Assembly: GCA_910585355.1 (NCBI GenBank)
Contig: CAJUDN010000012.1
Coordinates: 1 to 20,820 of the forward strand
DNA from: an uncultured Lachnospiraceae bacterium
GTDB lineage: Bacteria; Bacillota_A; Clostridia; Lachnospirales; Lachnospiraceae
Length of the DNA stretch: 20,820 nt
Direction of reading: 5' to 3'
Both the position numbers and the translations under genes were made by a program. Positions 15,115 to 20,820 of this stretch are shown here, in pieces. Numbering within the stretch: position 1 is the stretch's first letter; every line of letters starts with the position of its first letter. A model generated the notes under the pieces. That model saw only the letters and a list, made by a program, of their open reading frames with translations. It did not search any database and was not told where the DNA came from.

Positions 15115-15243
15115 TTTACCGGAGTCACAGATCACACGGATATCCGGCTCCACTACGTTTCTGTCATCGTCTGAGAACAGCTTGACGGCAAATGGGGCCG
15201 GGTAGATATCACAGGAGGTATCTAATGACACGCATTTTACGTC
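15115..15243 (-). pseudogene. Remnant of a Uma2-family (DUF820) nuclease-fold gene
   Basis: The - strand encodes about 43 residues that read like the middle of a Uma2-family protein: IYPAPFAVKLF followed by DDDRNVVEPDIRVICD. This carries the family's E-P-D-I metal-site motif and the V-I-C-D that follows it. A stop (15244-15246) lies directly upstream in frame and the 3' part is lost where the aroE-like gene ends. Both ends of the original protein of about 180-200 residues are therefore missing. There is no start site of its own. It is identified from motif memory, not a search. Confidence 0.6.
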
Positions 15244-15287
15244 TTATCCAGAGAATAAGTAAAAAAGTATATGTAAAGAAAAAATAC

Positions 15288-15316
15288 TTGACAGTCCGCC
15301 TCCTTTGTAGTATGAT
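15288..15316 (+). promoter_or_regulatory. Sigma-A-type promoter for ylxM-ffh
   Basis: TTGACA (15288-15293) and TATGAT (15311-15316) have a 17-base spacer. The predicted start is near 15323, leaving only about 11 bases before the ylxM ATG, so the AGGTGA ribosome site lies at the very 5' end of the mRNA. The promoter isolates the housekeeping genes from the sugar operon upstream. Confidence 0.78.
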
Positions 15317-15333
15317 TACCCAGGTGACCTGAT

Positions 15334-15675
15334 ATGGAAAAAATAGTAGAACAGGGTTTGCTGTATGATTTCTACGGCGAGCTGCTGACAGAGCATCAGA
15401 GGCACATTTATGAGGACGTAGTTTTCAACGATATGTCCTTAAGTGAAATTGCCGAGGAGCAGGGAATCAGCCGGCAGGGGGTTCATGATCTCGTGAAACG
15501 GTGCGATAAGATTCTTTCCGGCTACGAAGAGAAACTGAAGCTTATTCAGAAATTCAACCAAACCAAGAAGATGGTGGAAGAAATCAAGGAGCTGGCCGGG
15601 GCCTACAAGGAAAACAAAGAGGAGGCCCTTATTGACAGGATTGAGGCTCTGTCAGAAAAAATCGGGCGGCTTTGA
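15334..15675 (+). CDS. ylxM: YlxM family DNA-binding / SRP-associated protein
   Basis: This 113-residue, mostly helical protein has a sigma-70 region-4-like helix-turn-helix at about 30-60 (MSLSEIAEEQGISRQGVHDL). YlxM is encoded next to ffh in most Firmicutes and is described as an SRP-associated factor in streptococci. That connection, and the 19-base gap to ffh here, support the call. Its C-terminal half is a charged helix rich in Lys and Glu. It has its own promoter directly upstream. The start codon is preceded by AGGTGA at six bases. Confidence 0.93.
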   Translation: MEKIVEQGLLYDFYGELLTEHQRHIYEDVVFNDMSLSEIAEEQGISRQGVHDLVKRCDKILSGYEEKLKLIQKFNQTKKMVEEIKELAGAYKENKEEALIDRIEALSEKIGRL

Positions 15676-15694
15676 CCATAGAGGGAGAGGTTAA

Positions 15695-17050
15695 ATGGCA
15701 TTTGAAAGTCTGGCCGATAAATTGCAGAATGTCTTTAAAAACTTAAGAGGCAAGGGGCGTTTAACCGAAGCTGATGTGAAAGCGGCTTTAAGAGAAGTGA
15801 AGATGGCCCTTCTTGAAGCCGATGTAAACTTTAAAGTTGTAAAACAGTTTATAAATTCTGTTCAGGAACGGGCAATAGGACAGGATGTTTTGACAAGCCT
15901 GACTCCCGGACAGATGGTAATAAAAATTGTAAATGAGGAGCTTGTAAAACTTATGGGCTCCGAGACTTCAGAGATTGCCTTAAAGCCTCAGAATGAGATT
16001 ACGGTTATCATGATGATCGGTCTCCAGGGCGCCGGTAAAACCACCACAACGGTAAAACTTGCCGGAAAATTTAAGGCAAAGGGCAGAAAGCCCCTGTTGG
16101 CGGCCTGTGACGTTTACCGTCCCGCTGCTATTAAACAGCTTCAGGTAAACGGAGAAAAGGTTGATGTTCCGGTATTTTCCATGGGAAATAATCAAAGTCC
16201 GGTGGATATCGCTAAAGCGGCTGTGGAACATGCAAAAAAAGCAGGCTGTAATCTTGTATTCCTTGATACAGCGGGACGTCTCCAGATTGATGAATCCATG
16301 ATGGATGAGCTGGTGAATATCAAAAAGGAGGTCATGGTTGATCAGACCATTCTGGTTGTGGATGCCATGACTGGCCAGGATGCCGTCAATGTGGCCGGAA
16401 GCTTCCATGAGAAGATCGGTGTTGACGGAGTAATCCTTACCAAACTGGATGGCGATACCCGGGGCGGCGCCGCACTTTCCATCCGTTCTGTCACAGGAAG
16501 ACCTATTCTTTATGTGGGAATGGGGGAAAAGCTTTCTGATCTGGAGCAGTTTTATCCGGACCGCATGGCCTCCAGGATTTTAGGAATGGGGGATATCCTT
16601 TCTTTAATTGAAAAGGCTGAACTTGAGGTCAGCGAAGAGAAGGCAAAGGAAATGAGCCAGAAACTTCGCAAAGCCGAATTTGATTTCAACGATTTTCTCG
16701 ATCAGATGAACCAGATTAAAAAAATGGGCGGCATGAGCAGTATTTTAAACATGATGCCGGGAATGACTCAGATGAAGGGAAACGTTGATATTGATGAAAA
16801 GTCCATGGACAGGGTGGAAGCGATTATCCTTTCCATGACAAAGGAAGAGCGGGCCAATCCGTCTCTTTTAAATCCGTCCAGAAAACAGCGTATCGCCAAA
16901 GGCGCGGGCGTCGATATTGCGGAAGTCAACCGGATTGTAAAACAATTTGAACAATCCAAAAAGCTGATGAAGCAGCTTCCCGGTTTGATGGGAGGTAAGC
17001 GTAAGGGCGGTCTGTCCGGCATGATGGGAAAATTCAAAATGCCGTTTTAA
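15695..17050 (+). CDS. ffh: Signal recognition particle GTPase Ffh
   Basis: Ffh binds the SRP RNA and signal sequences emerging from the ribosome and delivers nascent chains to FtsY at the membrane. The product has 451 residues, a normal length. The N domain covers about 1-90, and the GTPase G domain follows with G1 GLQGAGKTT (109-117), DTAGR (191-195) and TKLDGD (249-254). The methionine-rich M domain runs from about 310, with MNQIKKMGGMSSILNMMPGM and the RNA-binding RKQRIAKGAG segment. The C-terminal tail is glycine/lysine/methionine rich. All active-site motifs are intact. It follows ylxM closely and precedes rpsP, the common Firmicute order. Confidence 0.98.
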   Translation: MAFESLADKLQNVFKNLRGKGRLTEADVKAALREVKMALLEADVNFKVVKQFINSVQERAIGQDVLTSLTPGQMVIKIVNEELVKLMGSETSEIALKPQNEITVIMMIGLQGAGKTTTTVKLAGKFKAKGRKPLLAACDVYRPAAIKQLQVNGEKVDVPVFSMGNNQSPVDIAKAAVEHAKKAGCNLVFLDTAGRLQIDESMMDELVNIKKEVMVDQTILVVDAMTGQDAVNVAGSFHEKIGVDGVILTKLDGDTRGGAALSIRSVTGRPILYVGMGEKLSDLEQFYPDRMASRILGMGDILSLIEKAELEVSEEKAKEMSQKLRKAEFDFNDFLDQMNQIKKMGGMSSILNMMPGMTQMKGNVDIDEKSMDRVEAIILSMTKEERANPSLLNPSRKQRIAKGAGVDIAEVNRIVKQFEQSKKLMKQLPGLMGGKRKGGLSGMMGKFKMPF

Positions 17051-17061
17051 GGAAAAAGCAG

Positions 17062-17076
17062 ATGCGGTTTCCGCAT
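17062..17076 (+). other. Small hairpin between ffh and rpsP
   Basis: atgcgg-ttt-ccgcat forms a perfect 6-bp stem with a 3-base loop, with AGC/GCT able to extend it across a bulge. No T-run follows, so it is not a classical terminator. It could be an RNA-processing or stability element. Confidence 0.35.
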
Positions 17077-17111
17077 GGCTATATAAGGAAAATTTCAAGG
17101 AGGTGAAAAAA

Positions 17112-17357
17112 GTGGCAGTAAAGATGAGATTAAGAAGAATGGGTCAGAAGAAGGCTCCTTTTTATAGAATCGTAGTTGCAGATTCCCGTTCCCCAAGAGA
17201 TGGGAGATTCATTGAGGAAGTTGGATACTATGATCCGAACTGCGATCCGAGTGTGGTGAAATTCAACGAAGAAGCAGCTAAGAAGTGGTTAGCAACAGGA
17301 GCGCAGCCGACCGAGACTGTTGGCAAGCTTTTAAAGGTAGCCGGCATCACCCAGTAA
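17112..17357 (+). CDS. rpsP: 30S ribosomal protein S16
   Basis: S16 is a small-subunit protein needed for 16S rRNA folding. The product has 81 residues, close to the usual 80-90, with the signature VKMRLRRMGQKKAPFYRIVV at the N-terminus and DSRSPRDGRFIEEVGYYDP following. The start is GTG 17112 (MAVKMRL...), preceded by AAGGAGGTG at 17098-17106. An in-frame GTG at 17103 would lie inside that site and is rejected. It is followed after 14 bases by khpA, the conserved rpsP-khpA-rimM-trmD-rplS order. Confidence 0.98.
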   Translation: MAVKMRLRRMGQKKAPFYRIVVADSRSPRDGRFIEEVGYYDPNCDPSVVKFNEEAAKKWLATGAQPTETVGKLLKVAGITQ

Positions 17358-17371
17358 TGCGAGGTGTTTTC

Positions 17372-17599
17372 ATGAAGGAATTGGTTGAAGTTATTGCCAA
17401 AGCACTGGTTGATAATCCAGACGAGGTTGTGGTTACAGAATTAGAAAAAGAAGACGAAACTGTCATTGAGCTTAAAGTGGCCTCCTCCGATATGGGAAAG
17501 GTCATCGGTAAGCAGGGAAGAATTGCGAAAGCAATCCGCTCTGTTGTCAAGGCGGCTTCTTCCAAGATGGAAAAGAAAGTTGTCGTTGAGATTCAGTAA
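17372..17599 (+). CDS. khpA: KhpA family KH-domain RNA-binding protein
   Basis: This is a 75-residue single KH domain protein (formerly YlqC). The GxxG loop that contacts RNA is seen as VIGKQGRIAKAIR (44-56). In streptococci and lactobacilli KhpA pairs with KhpB/EloR to control cell elongation and division mRNAs, and the same role is likely but unproven here. ATG 17372 is used because it gives the standard MKELVEVIAKALVDNP start and GAGGTG precedes it. Longer frames overlap rpsP. A hairpin follows its stop. Confidence 0.95.
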   Translation: MKELVEVIAKALVDNPDEVVVTELEKEDETVIELKVASSDMGKVIGKQGRIAKAIRSVVKAASSKMEKKVVVEIQ

Positions 17600-17642
17600 C
17601 AAAAAGGACTGTGATCAAAGAAATTTGATTGCGGTCTTTTTG
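17600..17642. terminator. Intrinsic terminator/attenuator between khpA and rimM
   Basis: gactgtgatcaaa pairs along its whole length with tttgattgcggtc (several G-U pairs) around a GAAA loop. The flanking AAAAAG and CTTTTT add pairs and a T-run. Because rimM-trmD continue in the same direction with no obvious strong promoter, it may only partly reduce readthrough. Confidence 0.7.
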
Positions 17643-17676
17643 ATATCAGGCAAAATTACAATCCGGAGGTTCAAGT

Positions 17677-18189
17677 ATGGAAAATCTTCTGAGAGTCGGT
17701 GTTATCACTTCTCCCCACGGCGTCCGCGGTGAAGTAAAAGTTTACCCAACCACAGACGACATGAACCGGTTCAAGACGCTTAAAAAGGTGTTTTTGGATC
17801 TGAGCGTGGAACAGAAGACTTTGGAAATTGAACATGTTAAATTTTTTAAAAACATGGTGATACTGAAATTTAAAGGCATTGATACCATAAATGAGGTGGA
17901 GACCTGGCGTCAGAAAGACCTTTTGATCACGAGAGACCAGGCTGTGACCTTAAAATCCGATGAGAATTTCATTGTGGACCTGATTGGACTTAAGGTCGTA
18001 ACAGACGAGGGAGATACTTTGGGGATTATGACCGATGTGATACAGACAGGCGCCAATGACGTATATTGTGTGCAGACGGAGAGCAAAAAAGAGCTCCTCC
18101 TTCCGGCCATTAAGGACTGCATTTTAAAAGTGGATCTTGAGAAACAGGAAATGCTGGTCCATATATTGGACGGCCTTTTAGATTTATAG
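17677..18189 (+). CDS. rimM: 16S rRNA processing protein RimM
   Basis: RimM is a ribosome maturation factor that helps assemble the 30S head and binds S19. The product has 170 residues with the N-terminal RimM barrel (RVGVITSPHGVRGEVKVYP at 5-23, KFKGIDTINEVETWR) and the C-terminal PRC-barrel (DLIGLKVVTDEGDTLG, QTGANDVYCVQ, ELLLPAIKDCILKVDLE). ATG 17677 follows CCGGAGGT. It ends 17 bases before the trmD ATG, and the two are almost always adjacent in bacteria. Nothing unusual is seen. Confidence 0.97.
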   Translation: MENLLRVGVITSPHGVRGEVKVYPTTDDMNRFKTLKKVFLDLSVEQKTLEIEHVKFFKNMVILKFKGIDTINEVETWRQKDLLITRDQAVTLKSDENFIVDLIGLKVVTDEGDTLGIMTDVIQTGANDVYCVQTESKKELLLPAIKDCILKVDLEKQEMLVHILDGLLDL

Positions 18190-18206
18190 CGTTGCGGGGA
18201 GGGATC

Positions 18207-18965
18207 ATGAATTTTCATGTTATGACACTATTTCCTGAAATGGTCATGAACGGCTTAAACACCAGTATTTTGGGACGGGCTGCCGCCAGGGGGCTGTTAT
18301 CCTTTGAGGCAATTAACATCAGAGATTATACGTTGGAGCGCCATGGCCAGGTGGATGACTATCCCTATGGGGGCGGTGCGGGAATGGTAATGCAGGCGGA
18401 ACCCATTTACCGCGCCTATGAGGCTGTCAAAGAAAAAATCGGGCGTTCCCCGCGCGTCATTTATATGACCCCTCAGGGGCGTGTCTTTAACCAGAAAATT
18501 GCAGAAGAACTGTCCCGGGAAGAAGATCTGGTGTTTCTCTGCGGCCATTATGAAGGAGTGGACGAGCGTGTTTTAGAGCTGATTGCCACCGATTATCTGT
18601 CGGCAGGAGATTATGTGCTGACCGGGGGAGAACTTCCCGCCATGATGATGATTGACTGTATTTCCAGACTGGTCCCGGGGGTTTTAAACAATCAGGTATC
18701 CGCAGAATTTGAATCTTTTCATGATAATCTTCTGGAATATCCTCAGTACACCAGGCCGGAGGAATTCATGGGGAAAAAGGTTCCGGATATTCTTTTGTCG
18801 GGCCATCATGCCAATGTGGAAAAATGGCGCAGGGAGCAGTCCATTATCCGGACTTTAAAATGGAGACCGGAACTTTTAGAAAACGCGGCGCTTTCCAAGA
18901 AGGAACAGCAGTTTCTGGAAAGACTGATGGAAGATATCCGTTTTTCCCCGCCCCATGAACTGTAA
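18207..18965 (+). CDS. trmD: tRNA (guanine-37-N1)-methyltransferase
   Basis: TrmD methylates G37 next to the anticodon using SAM and prevents +1 frameshifting. The 252-residue SPOUT protein shows the substrate motif DYPYGGGAGM (51-60) and GHYEGVDERV (113-122). The knot region is DYVLTGGELPAMMMID (135-150) with RLVPGVL following, and the C-terminal domain has ARPEEF-like YTRPEEFMGKKVP. ATG 18207 is chosen because GGGGAGGG lies just upstream and it gives MNFHVMTLFPEM, the typical start. It ends 131 bases before rplS, which has its own promoter in that gap. Confidence 0.97.
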   Translation: MNFHVMTLFPEMVMNGLNTSILGRAAARGLLSFEAINIRDYTLERHGQVDDYPYGGGAGMVMQAEPIYRAYEAVKEKIGRSPRVIYMTPQGRVFNQKIAEELSREEDLVFLCGHYEGVDERVLELIATDYLSAGDYVLTGGELPAMMMIDCISRLVPGVLNNQVSAEFESFHDNLLEYPQYTRPEEFMGKKVPDILLSGHHANVEKWRREQSIIRTLKWRPELLENAALSKKEQQFLERLMEDIRFSPPHEL

Positions 18966-18979
18966 CAAACATTTAATGC

Positions 18980-19008
18980 TTGCATTTCCGCTCCTGATAT
19001 GTTATAAT
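18980..19008 (+). promoter_or_regulatory. Sigma-A-type promoter for rplS
   Basis: TTGCAT (18980-18985) and a perfect TATAAT (19003-19008) have a 17-base spacer. The predicted start is near 19015, so rplS has a leader of about 80 nucleotides and can be expressed independently of rimM-trmD. Confidence 0.75.
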
Positions 19009-19014
19009 TGGAAA

Positions 19015-19096
19015 ACGTGAAATAAGAGATGGTCCGCTGCCGTAAGAGAGCGATACGGGTAAGAACATCGAATACTTTAAGGAGGTTCATATCGAG
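19015..19096 (+). promoter_or_regulatory. Structured rplS leader, possible L19 autoregulatory element
   Basis: Within the leader, ccgta (about 19040) can pair with tacgg, and an outer gatggtc can pair with the gaacatc that follows. This makes a compact structure just upstream of the AAGGAGG site. L19 leaders are a known class of ribosomal-protein leader RNA in Firmicutes. I cannot confirm membership without a covariance search, so this remains a candidate. Confidence 0.35.
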
Positions 19097-19444
19097 ATGA
19101 ACGAAATTATCAAAAATATTGAAGCAGCACAGTTAAAGGAAGTAGTTCCCAGTTTTAACGTAGGCGATACCGTAAGAGTATCCGCCAAGATCAAAGAGGG
19201 AAGCCGCGAGAGAATTCAGGTTTTCGAGGGGACTGTTATTAAAAGACAGAACGGCGGTGTAAGAGAAACTTTCACCGTGAGAAAGAACTCCAATGGAATC
19301 GGTGTTGAAAAGACCTGGCCGCTTCATTCTCCGTCTGTTGAAAATATCGAAGTAGTAAGAAGAGGTAAAGTGCGTCGTGCAAAACTGAACTACTTAAGAG
19401 ACCGCGTTGGTAAAGCTGCCAAGGTTAAAGAGTTAGTAAAATAA
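19097..19444 (+). CDS. rplS: 50S ribosomal protein L19
   Basis: L19 sits at the 30S-50S interface. The product has 115 residues, the normal length. It shows the family signatures PSFNVGDTVRVSAKIKEGSR and RIQVFEGTVIKRQNGG, then FTVRKNSNGIGVEKTWPLHS and a C-terminal RRGKVRRAKLNYLRDRVGKA. ATG 19097 follows AAGGAGG by a slightly long 11 bases. It has its own promoter and is followed within 20 bases by a strong terminator, so it can form a single-gene unit. Confidence 0.98.
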   Translation: MNEIIKNIEAAQLKEVVPSFNVGDTVRVSAKIKEGSRERIQVFEGTVIKRQNGGVRETFTVRKNSNGIGVEKTWPLHSPSVENIEVVRRGKVRRAKLNYLRDRVGKAAKVKELVK

Positions 19445-19461
19445 TTCATCCGGCGGATTGA

Positions 19462-19488
19462 GGGGACAATGAAAATTGTCCCTTTTTT
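19462..19488 (+). terminator. Intrinsic terminator after rplS
   Basis: gggacaat-GAAA-attgtccc is a perfect 8-bp stem with a tetraloop, followed by TTTTTT (19483-19488). This is a textbook intrinsic terminator separating rplS from lepB. Confidence 0.92.
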
Positions 19489-19508
19489 GCACACGGGGAG
19501 GTGTATCG

Positions 19509-20072
19509 GTGGAATTTTACCATGAAAAAGATCAGAACCGTCTTCATGTGATCATCCATTGGATTGTGGATATTATCGTGGCCATAACTTTGGCCTGCTA
19601 TGTGGTATATGCCTTTGGAGGCCGTATGGAAGTGAATGGCAGTTCCATGAAACCTTTATTAGCCTCCGGCGATGTGGTGTTAATTAACCGGATTTCTTAT
19701 GATCTGGGAACGCCGAACCGGTTTGATGTGGCTGTGTTTTCCCGCGGGGATTCCAGTTTAAATATGAAACGCATTATCGGCCTTCCCGGCGAGACCGTAC
19801 AGATTAAAGAGAATCATGTTTATATCAACGGGGAACCTCTGAAAGCGGAGGGAGGCCTTTCCTTAGCCGCCATTGCCGGAATCGCCGAGTATCCCGTCGA
19901 GCTGGGTGAGGACGAATATTTTCTTCTGGGAGATAATAGAGAATCCAGCGAGGACAGCCGTTTTGCCGGGATCGGCAATGTGAAAAGAGAACAGCTTGTG
20001 GGAAAAGTATGGCTGAAACTCAGCCCCTTTTCCGAGTTTGGACTGATTGCTTTACCAGGAGGAGATTCATGA
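19509..20072 (+). CDS. lepB: Signal peptidase I
   Basis: LepB cleaves signal peptides from exported proteins at the outer face of the membrane. The 187-residue product has one N-terminal membrane anchor (about 14-36). The catalytic serine S46 is in VNGSSMKPLL and the catalytic lysine K87 in NMKRIIGLPGE; the C-terminal GDNRESSEDSRFAG box is also present. This is the short Gram-positive single-anchor type. The start is GTG 19509, preceded by GGGGAGG; the frame is open further upstream but that part overlaps the rplS terminator. The stop overlaps the start of rbgA (ATGA). Confidence 0.95.
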   Translation: MEFYHEKDQNRLHVIIHWIVDIIVAITLACYVVYAFGGRMEVNGSSMKPLLASGDVVLINRISYDLGTPNRFDVAVFSRGDSSLNMKRIIGLPGETVQIKENHVYINGEPLKAEGGLSLAAIAGIAEYPVELGEDEYFLLGDNRESSEDSRFAGIGNVKREQLVGKVWLKLSPFSEFGLIALPGGDS

Positions 20073-20820
20073 ACATACAATGGTATCCCGGTCATATGAC
20101 AAAGGCCAGGCGGGCCATGAAAGAAGACATTAAATTAGTTGACCTGATTATTGAACTGGTGGATGCCAGGGCTCCTTTATCCAGCAGAAATCCCGATATT
20201 GACGAGATGGGAAAGGGAAAGGCCAGGCTGATTCTTTTAAACAAAGCTGATCTTGCCGACGAAGCCGGAAATGTCGCCTGGGCCTCCTATTTTGAAGAAA
20301 AGGGATTTCAGGTCATGAAAATTGACGCGCGGCAGAAAGCCGGATTAAAGCAGATTCATCAGATAATCCAGACAGCCTGTCAGGAAAAAATTGAGCGGGA
20401 CAGAAGGAGAGGGATTTTAAACCGTCCCATTCGTGCCATGGTGGTGGGAATTCCTAACGTCGGAAAGTCCACCTTCATCAACAGCCTTGCCGGGAAAGCG
20501 GCAGCGAAAACAGGCAATAAGCCGGGAGTCACAAAAGGAAACCAGTGGATCCGGTTAAATAAGCAGGTGGAGCTTCTTGATACTCCCGGTATTTTATGGC
20601 CCAAATTTGAGGACCAGAGCGTGGGCCTTAAGCTGGCGTTCTTGGGTTCCATTAATGATGAAATTTTAAATAAGGATGAGATCGCCGTCGGGCTTTGCGC
20701 CCATCTGACAAAGTTTTATCCGGGGTTTCTGGCAAAACGGTACGGATGCGGGGAAGAAGCCGGGGCCTCCGGGCTTTTGGAGCAGATTGCAGTCAGGCGC
20801 TCCTGCCTTATGAAAGGCGG
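20069..20820 (+). CDS. ylqF: Ribosome biogenesis GTPase RbgA (YlqF), 5' part, cut by the window end
   Basis: RbgA is a circularly permuted GTPase needed for late 50S assembly in Gram-positives. The 250 visible residues begin MNIQWYPGHMTKARRAM, the family start, and show the permuted motif order: G4 NKAD (58-61) comes before G1 GIPNVGKST (127-135), then PGVT (152-155) and G3 DTPG (171-174). ATG 20069 follows GGAGGAG and overlaps the lepB stop by four bases. The frame is open to the last base of the window, so the C-terminal RNA-binding part (usually to about 280-290 residues) is only partly included. Confidence 0.96.
   Translation, partial: MNIQWYPGHMTKARRAMKEDIKLVDLIIELVDARAPLSSRNPDIDEMGKGKARLILLNKADLADEAGNVAWASYFEEKGFQVMKIDARQKAGLKQIHQIIQTACQEKIERDRRRGILNRPIRAMVVGIPNVGKSTFINSLAGKAAAKTGNKPGVTKGNQWIRLNKQVELLDTPGILWPKFEDQSVGLKLAFLGSINDEILNKDEIAVGLCAHLTKFYPGFLAKRYGCGEEAGASGLLEQIAVRRSCLMKG

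Noticed and set aside
15225..15332. 35-residue + strand frame with an AGGAGG-like site just before ylxM
   Set aside because: It is antisense to the Uma2 remnant for the first bases and overlaps the ylxM promoter, and the predicted ylxM transcript starts after most of it. The SD-like match is probably chance.

Overview
The window looks like the chromosome of a Gram-positive anaerobe of the Clostridia, most likely a Lachnospiraceae-type organism. The pointers are the sepF-ylmH-lspA-rluD and ylxM-ffh-rpsP-khpA-rimM-trmD-rplS-lepB-rbgA gene orders, strong AGGAGG ribosome binding sites, TTGACA/TATAAT promoters, and protein families typical of that group. This assignment is inference; no rRNA or other definitive marker is present.

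Layout. (1) 1-6308 holds a housekeeping block on the + strand: a HlyD-like membrane protein, yggS, sepF, ylmH, aroB, lspA and an RluD-type pseudouridine synthase, closed by a strong terminator. (2) 6349-15096 holds an accessory uptake and catabolism locus. A LacI-family repressor on the - strand diverges from a + strand operon encoding a CUT2 (ribose-type) ATPase, two different permeases, a lipoprotein solute-binding protein, an FMN-dependent alpha-hydroxy-acid-dehydrogenase-like enzyme, a VOC-fold metalloprotein and a shikimate-dehydrogenase-family oxidoreductase. Each divergent promoter carries a near-identical perfect LacI-type palindrome just downstream of its predicted start. (3) 15115-15243 is a small remnant of a Uma2-family gene. 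(4) 15288-20820 is a second housekeeping block for protein targeting and ribosome biogenesis: ylxM, ffh, rpsP, khpA, rimM, trmD, rplS, lepB and the 5' part of rbgA/ylqF.

The most unusual features lie in the accessory locus. The FMN enzyme lacks the arginine that normally follows the catalytic His-Gly-Gly. The AroE-like enzyme keeps its catalytic Lys and Asp but has lost the Ser-x-Ser substrate clamp. The two changes together suggest a ring-polyol or hydroxy-acid-like substrate that is not plain shikimate or lactate. The sequence alone cannot name it.

The non-coding DNA is rich in small repeats. There is a family of imperfect-palindrome elements (29-194, 6393-6477, 11229-11440). One copy is split by a 151-bp element with GTAA-type inverted ends and a perfect 8-bp target duplication, as expected for an IS66-mobilised MITE. 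A different 93-bp palindromic element lies between sepF and ylmH. A 13-unit, 14/15-bp degenerate tandem array fills the gap between the binding-protein gene and the FMN-enzyme gene.
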